In this document: positions 10,615 through 19,824 of the stretch, piece after piece
Layout of the letters: every line of letters begins with the position of its first letter
How positions within the stretch are numbered: the stretch's first letter is position 1
Assembly: GCA_030268105.1 (NCBI GenBank)
Contig: BSDZ01000115.1
Coordinates: 124,001-188,000, forward strand
Source of the DNA: Volvox africanus
Taxonomy: Eukaryota; Chlorophyta; Chlorophyceae; Chlamydomonadales; Volvocaceae
Length of the DNA stretch: 64,000 nucleotides
Reading direction: 5' to 3'
Made by a program: the position numbers and the translations under genes
Notes under the pieces: model-generated
Database searches by the model: none
Told to the model about the DNA's origin: nothing
The model's input: only the letters and a program-made list of their open reading frames with translations

Positions 10615-11719
10615 GTTTCTGCAGCTTAGCATTGAACAGTAGTCCGATCGAGCTTTCAGTATTTGCAGTTTGAGCCAGTGGGGCGTCTTTGGGTTGCTAA
10701 GGAAGGCATCGCTGGTTTTGGGGTCTAATTTCAAGGCGGTATTACACCATTTTTCAGTTAGAATTGTGTCATTTGTACAGCCTGCGAAGGTATCCTGCTG
10801 GAGACACTTCTAGAGGCCTTTGTTCAGGTCACTAATGTAAAAGCAAGTGTCACGCTGTTTTAGCCAGAACACTTTATCGAACGGGACGCTGTCTGCCTTT
10901 TCAGTAAAAGTTGCCGGAATCTCGCCTTGTGCGACAGATGTTGCTCCCTTGTCAGCTTTGTCATTACCATCAAGGCCGGTATGCGATTTCACTTTCAAGA
11001 AGTGGACGGTTATGTTCTGGTGGGCGTAGTCGTACAGTAGTTCGGTGATATCCATGAGTAAGGCTTTGTGCTTGGAAATGTGCAGTTTACTCGGATCGTT
11101 TATTGCTCTTTTGATAAGATCCAGTGATGCTTGTGAATCAGTGGCAATTGTTAGGGCGCTGTTCACTTCCTTTTGCGTTGATAGGGCCACGCGTATTGCC
11201 GCCAGCTCTGCCCATTGAATGGTATTGGTGCATCCGACGCCTGCTGGGTCGATGTACAATGTTATTCCGGTGGGTCCACAGCACGCAGCCGCACCCAACT
11301 TGTTCGGGCCGTCGTTTTCAGCCGGTTTAATGCAGCTACCGTCAGTCCAGATGATATCTTGTGGGTACACGCGGAGTGGTATTTGTCCGGGGAAAGCTGC
11401 TGTCAAGCGCTGCTGGAGCATCTGTCCGTCCATTTGGTGGACTATGGCGGTGGGTCTGGGTCCAGGCGGCTTTGAGGCCATCATTTTGCGTATGATCTGA
11501 GCAGCTTTGCTTGGGTAGGGACGCTGGATGTCGACGTATTGGGTGCCCTCGGGCGTGTCCCGCATGCGCAGATGTATTTTGGGGAGGCCGACGGCGTCCA
11601 TCGCTTTGAGTTCGGTTAGGAGCGCCTTCATGGAGCGGGCATTTATTCCTCGGATCGCCGTGTCGTTGGCCACCACGACGAGGTCCAGGCCTCCCTTTGG
11701 ATTTGGATTTGACCGTCAG
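10615..11719 (-). pseudogene. LINE RNase H domain and downstream linker
   Basis: A type-I RNase H fold is read from about 11340 to 10870. Its acidic residues lie in WTDGSC, IQWAELAAIRVAL, IATDSQASLDL and KSHTGLDGNDKADKGA, covering the D-E-D-(H)-D set. It would remove RNA from the RNA:DNA hybrid during target-primed reverse transcription. Upstream, GGLDLVVVANDTAIRG joins the previous domain after a frameshift near 11700. A TAG codon at 10810-10812 interrupts the linker. Beyond it, LDPKTSDAFLSNP and WLKLQILKARSDY lead to the zinc knuckle, as in other algal LINEs. Confidence 0.8.
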
Positions 11720-12626
11720 TTCCCGTCCCGATGGTGAGCATGCACGCTTCACCGCGGCTCAGTTGCGCAAGATGGAAGACGTACGGTGTGTTGTAAAGCT
11801 GTGTGTGGGGACCGGTCCGGCTGTGCGGGACAATGAGTAGTGTGGCGGTGGGCAATGCGGATGTCATTGTGTGTGATGCGCCTGTGATTGCCCACATTAC
11901 CGCCTTTTTGACGCTGGTGGGGTCGGGGTTCGGGTGTGCTATCGAGAGGCCTGTAAATGGCTGGGAGAATGCATCTATGTTCGCCCCGAAGAGTTGGTCT
12001 TCTGCATGGGCGCTGAAGTAGTATTGCACCTCTTCGCCGCAGTTAAGCGGGGATGAAAACCTTTCGACAACTGGGCCGGCGTCTAGGGTGTGCAGGGCGT
12101 CAACCAACGTGCGGCGCAGTTGTCTATTCATGGTCGCCTGCGACCGTGGCAGGTCTTTCGACTCTCGCCCATTGGGATCCTTTCTGTACCGCAGAAGAAG
12201 GCATGCGACGTCTTCGGCGAAGTCGCCCTGGGGGGATAAGCTTCTGTGTACCTCCGGGTAGGTTTCGTTCGTGTGTTGGTATCGCATTCTGAGGGTCTCT
12301 AAGCGTTGCAGGGTGAGGGTGCCCACGCATTTCCCTCTCGGGTCATAGGCAAAGGCCACGTTCCCTTCGGTTGAGCTGCCCTCTTTGGTTAGCAGTCCTA
12401 TCTGGATTCGGTACTTTCCCGTGGGGCACGTGTCCGTGTATGGATTGCATGGCGCGGTCTCAAAGGTAGTGTTCGCTCGAATAAGGCGTGCCCGCTGGGT
12501 TTGCTCCAAGGGGGGCGGGTCCCATCGGCCCTGCCGCTGAGGGGTCGTTAGATTGCTGTCCTTGGGTTTTGGGTATTTCGAGAGGGGGTTCACCCTCTGT
12601 GATCTCGTTTGCTCATATCTCTCCAT
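11643..12626 (-). pseudogene. LINE domain of unknown function, possibly methyltransferase-like
   Basis: Open frame of 327 codons between RT and RNase H. I do not recognise a named family with confidence. Visible motifs are EVQYYFSAHAEDQLFGANID, AFSQPFTGLSIAHPNPDP, VKKAVMWAITGA, ATLLIVPHS and PYVFHLAQLS. An acidic 'FGANxDAFS', then an 'NPxP' loop, then an A-rich helix and a hydrophobic 'LLIVP' strand could be a decayed N6-adenine methyltransferase core. This is inference only. The N-terminal part is Pro/Arg/Gln-rich and looks disordered. A frameshift joins it to RNase H near 11700. Confidence 0.45.
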
Positions 12627-13467
12627 CGCCTGGTCCGTTGGGCAACCTTCCGAGTTGTGTTGCGGGGATATCAGACGGCTCCCATATTACTCTGCGGAAG
12701 TGGCGGTCGATCCGCGTGCCATAGAGGCCTGTCACTGGCAAGAGCTGCTTGGGCACGTATCCCATACTGGCATAAGCGCCGACGATAGACTTCGGGGTAA
12801 TAGTGTCTTTCCAGCGAACTGTGTAGTATTGTTCATGGGTTGAGGTCGTATCCGCCCCAGTTTTCCGTTTCCTGGGGGGTTTCACCTTTGAAGGGACGGT
12901 ACGTTTTGTGATTGGGCCCGCGAGTATTTCCGCGATGTCCTCTGCGTCGTTGTATAGGTCGTAAACTATCTGTTGTTGCCCCGTTGTATCCTTTGCTTGT
13001 CCTTTTCCAGGCTTCCAGGGTATCCGGTCTTCCAGGATTTGATCGCGGGTAACCTTCCATCAAGGTCTCCACCATTGTGGGGTGAGGTGCTCTGGTGGCT
13101 TCGGTGTCCCTGGTAGCGCTCCGGCCGGTTCGGGTGTAGGTGGGTGACCGGCGTATTTCCTGGCGGTGATGCTCGATCCAGCCCGTGTCACACCCGTGCC
13201 TGTGCTGGCGCGGGAGTGACTTGGCGCTACCGGCGTGCAGTCAAGTCCCTTTTCAGCGAGGTATGCCAGCACGGGGTTTGGGGTGCCGGTTTCTCCTGGC
13301 ACGGGGGTCATACCGATGTTTAGTGTGCGACAGGTTTGCCGGCTTGGCCCCTGGACGATAGGCCCGGGAGGGTTTCCTAGGTTGGGTACACTCCTACGGG
13401 TGTCTTTTTGCAGGGCTGCCATGACACGTCTCGCTTCTATATACAACGTGCATTGTGGGGCCGGGTC
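12627..13467 (-). pseudogene. LINE inter-domain linker (broken)
   Basis: Several short overlapping frames. Frame 13446-13060 is Pro/Gly/Thr-rich (PPTPEPAGALPGTPKPPEHL) and looks like a disordered linker. Frame 12885-12613 has a compact segment (YYTVRWKDTITPKSIVGAY, then RRVIWEPSDIP) that could be a small chromo-like or SH3-like fold, which I cannot assign. Frame changes near 13060 and 12880 show decay. The segment is kept as LINE sequence because coding continues in the same direction on both sides. Confidence 0.5.
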
Positions 13468-14491
13468 TCAGAGTTGCGCGCCGTGGATGGCTGCAGAATC
13501 TGTTCTCACGTTGCTGTTGTCACAGCGTGTATTGTTGTTGATGAAGTCCTGTTGCCGCTGATAGGCGGATCTTGTGCGCTTCCGTCCTGTGCATGCTGGA
13601 TCCGCAGGGCGGCTCGGCGGCGCTGGCGAGTCGCTCTTCATGTCGTCTGGCTTGGTGTGGGGATGGTGAGGTTTCTGCGTGGTCTTACACCACACGATAG
13701 GTGTATTACGGCGTACATGTGGGTCGAGGGATGGTGCTAGTATTGGGTTGGGAAGACTTGCTTTGTGCCGGAGGCCGGTGAATGGCAGGTCGCTGGGAAT
13801 CTCGCGGAGGCGTCTGTCTTCCAGAGGTAGCACGGACGACCAGCAACGCGGGTCATGTGCCTTAGTGTGTGGGGCTTGGGGGCATTGGGCACTTATCGCT
13901 AGGCTTAGTCGATTCAGTGCAATCTTGTGCCGGTGTTGCACCTTGCCCCGGGGGAAAAGCCTCTGGAGTTCGGTGGTGGTGATGAGGTGTTGTGTTGTGT
14001 TCTTGTCAATGAGCGCGTGCATGTCTAAGCCCAGCTCTGTTAAGGGGAGCAGGCACCGGAATGGCAGGGTTCCGGGCTTTGTGTCCTGCCGTGCGTTGAT
14101 GACGGAGGCGGCCGTCATGAGAGTGTTTAGGGATGTGTTGTACGGCATCCCCTTGTCTGTGATCGTGATGCCGTGGTCTCGCGCCAGGGTCAGCTGTTTT
14201 AAGGCGGTATAAAAACTGCTCTCACGTTTCAACATGTGCATCCTGGTGTCGGCCGCCAGACGACACTGCAGCTCAAGCATGGCTCTTGTCACGACGCCTA
14301 GCCGGCCTTCATCATTTAGGGATAAGACCAGCGCACGTACTGCCATGCGCACGTAGATCGGTAGCAGGGACCCAACTCCCAATCCATACTGTTCCGCTGG
14401 TAGCAGCACGGCACGTGTGGGGAAACTGGTGGGCAAGCCGTAGCAGCGTCGGGCTACGCGTGCTATCATCGCGTCCAAAAGTTTGATATCG
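13468..14491 (-). pseudogene. LINE region C-terminal to reverse transcriptase
   Basis: A 336-codon frame continues RT after a one-base deletion near 14495: restoring one C gives AYTPNDIKLLDAMIARVARR in register. Motifs RRCYGLPTSFPTRAVLLP, GLGVGSLLPIYVRMAVRAL and LNDEGRLGVVTRAML are typical of the thumb and C-terminal segment of algal LINE polymerases. The tail is Pro/Lys-rich and probably disordered. Confidence 0.7.
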
Positions 14492-15931
14492 TTAGGTGTA
14501 TGCCATGGTGGGGAAGCTGTACGACACTACCGGTTGTATACAAGTCTGTATGATTCTGATGCATTGGTCCGGCGATGCTAGGGAGCCCTGAAGTAGGTCA
14601 CCCTTGTCCCTCACCGTCTTGCAGACATGGGCCATCTGTGCACTCCAGTTGAGGGTCATCGTCACGTGTACCCCAAGGTATTTGTAGGGCTCCGTGGGGG
14701 GTAGGTACGGCACTGCCTGGCCGCTTATCTTGATTTTTTCCTCCAGGGCTGACTTGAGTGTGCGTGTACAAGTGGGTCCGTTCAGGCCTCGGTCAGCCCA
14801 AGCTCTGTGGTGCAGGATGCCCGTCACTGCGCTTTTTTTGTGGTTTACGTGCAGGCCCGCCCATTTTGAGTACAAGCTGATTTTGTCGCATTGCATTTGT
14901 AGGTCTTGTGCGTTGTTGGTCATCACAGCGAGGTCGTCGGCGTATGCGCCTGAGCTTCCGTGGTATCTGGCGTTCAAGCTGTCAAAGAGGCAGCCATATT
15001 TGTACCCTCGTCCGCCTGCATGGAGCCATCGGAGGAGTGGTTCGAGGAAGATGATGAATAGCACCGGCAAAAGCGTGTCTCCCTGAACCGTGCCGCGTTC
15101 GATCATTATTGATGCTGTGTGGCCGTGCTCTGTCCGTATAGTGGTCCGTGCCTGGCTGTAAAGGTCCCGTACGACATAGATGAGGTCTTCGGGTAGCCCC
15201 AAGTCGTACATGATCTGTAGCAGCAGGTCGTGGTTGATGGTGTTGAATGCCGAGGAGAAGTCGACATATAGCAAGTAGAGATCTTTGTGTGCGAGGCCAG
15301 CATCCTCAATCACATGGAGCAGGTATTGGATTTGCCTTTCCGTGTTTCTGTACCGGAGGAACCCTTCTTGCGCCTCACTGAACAATGCGAGTTTGGGAGC
15401 GACGTCCCCGATGGACACTGTGACGAGGCTAGTCCATAGCTTATAAAGGGTGTTGGCGAGGGCAATGGGTCTCTTGTTGCTCAAGAGGAGCGCATCCCCT
15501 GCTTTCGGTAGGAGGACCATGACGGATTCAGTCCATGTCTTCGGTGTGCGGGCCTGGACCCACATAACTTTCAGGCGGTCATGGATGGTGGTCTGTAAGG
15601 TAGCAGGCAATGCCCTCAGCAACTCGTTAGGTAGTCCATCTGGTCCCGGCGTCTTATTACGGGCTAGGTGTTGGATACATTTGTTAAAGTTAAACGAGTC
15701 GGCGACGCTGCAAAGCAAGACTTTATCCGTGGCCTGTCTCAGGCTGGTTAGGGAGAAGGCGTCTGGTGCGGTGTTCTGCAGGAATGGGTACGATCGTGGG
15801 ATTTCCTCGGGGTGGTACCGTCCAGTCTTTGGAGCGCTAATGGGGGCGGCCTGCTTCTGGTAGTACTGGTGTACAGCTTCAAGGATGGATTTGGGTTCCG
15901 TGCACACTTTTCCTGAGACTGGGTGTTTCAC
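14492..15931 (-). pseudogene. LINE reverse transcriptase domain
   Basis: A 479-codon frame with the classic non-LTR RT blocks: NKTPGPDGLPNELL, RPIALANTLYKLW, SEAQEGFLRYRNTERQI, YVDFSSAFNTINHDLL (first catalytic Asp), RGTVQGDTLLPVLF, AYADDLAV (catalytic YADD) and YKYLGVHV. All catalytic residues are present. The frame breaks at 14492 by a one-base deletion and does not connect to the endonuclease. The segment 15932-16251 carries coding-like linker, interrupted by a TGA near 16090. Its product would copy LINE RNA at the nicked target. Confidence 0.88.
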
Positions 15932-16251
15932 CGCAGGTAGGCCGCGTTCGAGTTCATCCTTGCTGAAGATGCCTTGGTGAGCCCGACGAGGGCGTGTGGC
16001 AATCAGATGTTGGGTTCGGCGTCACGCTGCAGCTATGTTTTTCCGGCGTTCTATTGTTAGCGCCTGTCGTATTTGGCTACCGACCCATCAAATCGTGTCA
16101 CGTAGTTGCTCCAGCAAGCCCCTCGCATCGGGAGGTGTGTGGGTGCTGTTCGATGCCGACCCATTAGGGCTTGTTGAGTTATCCGCGCAATCAGGCTGTT
16201 GGTATCCAGGGGCGGCCTGCATCCGTAGTTCCCTTTCGTATTCGTGTTTGA

Positions 16252-17084
16252 TGTTGTGCTACGGTTCGTTTCTGCCAATGAGTAGGTCGATGCGACGCTA
16301 CGAGGCGAAGTGCTGTCTTGATGAACGCATGAATGACTTATGCATATGAATGAACTTGCATGACATAAATGTATCCGCATACATTTATGTATGTATTTTG
16401 CATGTTACCATTATCCATCGCGACATCGCATCATGGCTGATCCGCCTAGCATGCATGAAATCCCAAACGATTGAGATGTGCATTATGCTCGTGCTATGGA
16501 ACGATAAGTAATATTATCTGGTATAATATTACTTCATTACAGCACACGTTGAGAGCGCCGCACTCGTCACGATACATGCCTTGCAACTGAATATCGTTAT
16601 TCGGACCCTTGCATCATGTGAATGCTGGAAAGGCTTATCGGTTGTTATACATAGACATCGCCTATACGCAGTAGGGTTGTCACACTTAGGATCGGCCTCC
16701 TAGTGTGAGTAGTATGGCGTCGTGATGCTGCAAGTATAACAGATGCGAGGACGGCTAAGTAAGACAAGACATTTGATACCGGAGAACACTCGTGTGTTTG
16801 ATATTATTATTGCTATACGCTCTTCTACTTAGCCCTAGTGAAGCCTGAACTTCACTTATCACCGCCGCGTGATGATTGCTTGCTTCCGGTGCTGACGGTG
16901 ATCTCGTCCATTGCATCGCTTCGGTCTGTAAGATTGTAAGTTATATCTCTTCTTGTCTTGAAGTCTTCCGCTGTCTCTGTTTGCTTTCGCTTGCCTTGCT
17001 GTACTTGCAAGTGCTCGCGCATCGGTGTCGAAAGCTTTCAGACGCGCAGATATTTATGAGCAAACCCGAAGGAGAGGTACAACA
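16252..17084 (+). mobile_element. Solo LTR, family B, with TTTGA target duplication
   Basis: 833 bp starting TGTTGTGCTACGG and ending GGAGAGGTACAACA, the family-B LTR in plus orientation. The flanks are TTTGA at 16247-16251 and TTTGA at 17085-17089, a perfect 5-bp duplication. Removing the LTR and one TTTGA rejoins the LINE frame for about 60 codons, so it inserted when that part of the LINE was still open. Internal landmarks: palindrome at 16507-16533, CTGAATATCGTTATTCGG at 16587-16604, the GATGCGAGGACGGC block near 16743 and GTAAGTT at 16936. Confidence 0.95.
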
Positions 17085-17089
17085 TTTGA

Positions 17090-18088
17090 GCCGGGTGTGT
17101 TCTCTGTGTAGCTTTTTCAGTCCTCTGCTGACTGTGCGTTTGGTGTGTATTTTGCCCGTATGTGGTGGTTTCTGCGGGCACAGGTCTAGTAGGATGTCTA
17201 GTCCCTTGTTGAGGGTTGTTTGAAGCATTGCTGCCGCAATCTCTACATTGACCGCCGTGATGCTGTCGTGGTCGCGAAGTAGTGTCATCAAGTGGATGGC
17301 TGTCATATCAGTGGGGTCCTCGGTGTGTTTCGCAATGCCAGCCTCAATCTCATGGACGGCTGGGCGGAGGTATTTCTGGAGGCTGAGGATGTCCGACGTG
17401 AGCGAGGCATCCATCTTTGATTGCGCTGCAGGGATTGTGGTGTTCGGAACCGGTAGTATCACGTTTTTCCATTTAATTAGGACCCCGTCTCCGTCTTGGT
17501 TCTTTGGGGTCACCGGTCTCTTGGCGTCCCACAGGCGGATAGTGTCGGTGGGCAGGCGGACATGTACGGGGTTATGGTCGAAGTTTCCTCCGGCGACAGA
17601 GACAGTGCAGTATGCTTGTGGTGTGTTCCCGTTTGCAGGTGTCCCCGCTTCTATGCTCGCGTGTAGAGCGGGGCACATCAGGATATCATCTATTCGGCTT
17701 TGGTGTGTACAGCGTTCCTTGCTCCATTGTTTGAAGGACAGGTGGCGGGGGGAGCGGTTTTCAGGCACTGGTGTGAGCATGTTATCGGTGATGAATTTGA
17801 GGTGTAGTCGGTCTGCTGTGTCAAGCAGGCCTGTGCTGCGGTCATCAGGGTTCAGGACGGCATTAAAGTCTCCGGCCAGGATTACATGTTCCCCGTTATT
17901 CTTGGCCTGTCTTAGAACTGTCTGGCAGTGCGTGTATATGTGGGTTCGGACTAAGGTGTCTTCCGGACAGTAGATGCCCAGCACGTGTAGGGGGGTACTT
18001 GCTGACGTGGAGATCTTGCATTGGCACAGGTGCCCATGTAGCGGGAGCGGCGGTGGTATGTGTGTCACTTGTCCTGCACGGGTGTAAC
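17090..18088 (-). pseudogene. LINE APE-type endonuclease (N-terminally truncated)
   Basis: The minus-strand frame ends at the insertion point of the solo LTR. Motifs: PLHVLGIYCPED (strand before the metal site), HVILAGDFNAVLNPDDRST (GDFN), THQSRIDDILMCPA (SRIDDIL) and GGNFDHNPVHVRL (catalytic His region, usually SDH, here FDH). This is the exonuclease-endonuclease-phosphatase fold used by LINEs to nick DNA. About the first third is missing because LTR-A starts at 18089. Downstream, a long helical Arg/Lys-rich linker (KKLHREHTRLK) continues across the solo-LTR insertion. Confidence 0.85.
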
Positions 18089-18920
18089 TGTTGTATGCCG
18101 GTTCGATCACCGGTTGCACCGAAATAGGCCGCAATGCATTTGAACATTATGAAGCATAATACAATCATATTAGCATGATATACTCGAGTATATCTAGCTA
18201 ATCAGGCATGTCGCATTATCATCTACGACATCACACTGTCGGTCAACATGTTTGACTCGAGGCTGATAATTAATGCGTGATCTATCCATTGGCATTTTAT
18301 ATCACGTAATAATACTTTAAATATTATTACCTCATTTACATCATAAACCATACGCGTATGCGAGAATGCGATGATCGCGACGGTTGGGTCGGCAACCAAA
18401 TATCGATATTCGGTCCTTTGCATATTACATGCGTTGCATCCAATAATATCACGGATTACGCGGTATTTAGGACAGTGCTATAAAGGTACTCACACTTGAG
18501 ATCGAAATCCAGTGAGACCTGTACTGCACATCGGTATCGCGACGTGATAGGTGCGAGGACGGCCGCCTAGAGACCGAAGTTGGCTCGTGCTACTTTGGAC
18601 TAAGTACTTGTGTACTTAATATAAATGAGTATAACGTATGTATGCAAATTCGCATACATACGTTATACTTATTTATATTCGGCCTGAGCTATTCTAGCAT
18701 CCCATCTGCAGCCGAGTGATGAACATTGCCCGCGGGGTCTGACGGCCATCTACCAATTTGTAAACGAAGACTATTGTAAGTTGGATCTTTCCTCATTCTT
18801 GAGTCTTCCACTGTCACTTTGCTCGCATTGGATCGCCTTGCTGTTCGCAAGCTTGGTGCGCACTAGTTAACATCCAGACGTGCAGATTCAGTGCATGATT
18901 GAAGAAGGAAGGATACAACA
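18089..18920 (+). mobile_element. Family-A LTR (5' LTR of a plus-strand element)
   Basis: 832 bp starting TGTTGTATGCCGG and ending GGAAGGATACAACA. A primer-binding site follows directly, so this is a 5' LTR whose internal region was cut after 30 bp. It interrupts the LINE endonuclease. The 5 bases before it are GTAAC. I could not find a matching duplication at the likely partner LTR end (46612). Confidence 0.88.
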
Positions 18921-18924
18921 AATT

Positions 18925-18939
18925 TGGTATCCAGACAGG
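18925..18939 (+). promoter_or_regulatory. Primer-binding site (tRNA primer) of the plus-strand family-A element
   Basis: TGGTATCCAGACAGG starts 4 bp after the LTR end. The other copies read TGGTATCGAGACAGG. The complement ends in ...TACCA, and its implied acceptor begins with an A-U pair, as in eukaryotic initiator tRNA-Met, whose known plant PBS starts TGGTATC. Only 30 bp of internal sequence remain before the next LTR at 18951. Confidence 0.65.
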
Positions 18940-18950
18940 TTTGTTGCCTG

Positions 18951-19765
18951 TGTTGTATCCTTCCTTCTTCAATCATGTATTAGCTCTGCACGTCTAGGTG
19001 TTAGCTGCGTGCGTACCAAGCTTACGAACAGCAAGGCAAGCCAATGCGAATAGTAGACAGCGGAAGACTCAATAGTAAGGAAAGATTCAACTTACAATGT
19101 TCTTCAGTTACAGAATTACAGTCCGCCGTCAGACCCCGTGGGCAATGTTCATCACTCGGCTGCAGATGGAATGCTAGAATAGCTCAGGCCGAATATAAAT
19201 GATTATATCGTATGTATGCGTATCGGATAGAGTTAAGTACTCGAATACTTGGTCCAAAGTTAGCGTCGCGCCGACTTCGGTCTCTAGGCGGCTGTCCTCG
19301 CACCTATCACATCGCGATACCGATGTGCAGTACAGGTCTCACTGGATTACGATCTCAAGTGTGAGTACCTTGGTAATACTGCTCTAAATATCGTGTCATT
19401 CGTGATATTATTGGATGCAACGCATGCAATATGCAAAGGTCCGAATATCGATATTCGGTTGCCGACCCAACCATCGCGATCGTCGCATTCTTGCATACGC
19501 GTATGGTTTATGACACAGATGAGGTAATACTATTCAAAGTATTATGACGTGATATAATATGCCAATGGATAGATCACGCATTAATTATCAGCCTTGAGTC
19601 AAACATGTTGACCGACAGCGCGATGTCGTGAATGATGATGCGACATGCCTGATTAGCTAGATATACTTGAGTATATCATGCTAATATGATTGTATTATGC
19701 TTCATGATATCTGAATGCATTGCGGCCTTCATAAATGTAAACGGTGATTGAACCCGCGTACAACA
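18951..19765 (-). mobile_element. 3' LTR of the minus-strand family-A element A1
   Basis: 815 bp. Read on the minus strand it starts TGTTGTACGCGGGTTC and ends GGATACAACA. The polypurine tract and chromodomain end lie directly upstream of it in the element's own direction. It is arranged head-to-head with the plus-strand LTR at 18089-18920, with only 30 bp between. Confidence 0.9.
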
Positions 19766-19783
19766 ACTATCCCCCCTCCCGTA
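19766..19783 (-). other. Polypurine tract of element A1
   Basis: Minus strand CGGGAGGGGGGATAGT lies immediately 5' of the 3' LTR. The same tract recurs in every family-A and family-B element here. Confidence 0.75.
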
Positions 19784-19824
19784 TGCAGCGTCCTCGCTGC
19801 ATTGAACAGCATCGACTGCAAGGA

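Larger units (their letters stand above)
9998..18088 (-). mobile_element. Dual-endonuclease non-LTR retrotransposon (Dualen/RandI-like), truncated at both ends
   Basis: On the minus strand the domain order is APE-type endonuclease (17090-18088), reverse transcriptase (14492-15931), RT C-terminal region (13468-14491), Pro-rich linker, an unassigned domain (11643-12626), RNase H (about 10810-11700), CCHC zinc knuckle and a restriction-like endonuclease pattern (9998-10614). Having both endonuclease types with RNase H in one LINE matches the published Dualen family of Chlamydomonas. Both ends are cut by LTRs (LTR-A at 18089, LTR-C ending at 9997), so the 5' UTR, the start of the endonuclease and the 3' tail are not here. 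A family-B solo LTR interrupts it at 16252. Several frameshifts and stops make it a pseudogene. Confidence 0.8.

Noticed and set aside
13235..14212. Plus-strand Ser/Arg/Cys-rich frames opposite the LINE (also 17248-17973 and 15450-15863)
   Set aside because: Shadows of the minus-strand LINE coding region, which shows real RT and endonuclease motifs.
18640..18670. Inverted repeat around 18629-18674 (CATACATACG-type arms) as a terminator
   Set aside because: It lies inside an LTR in one copy only. It may be a local duplication, and there is no reason to call it a terminator.
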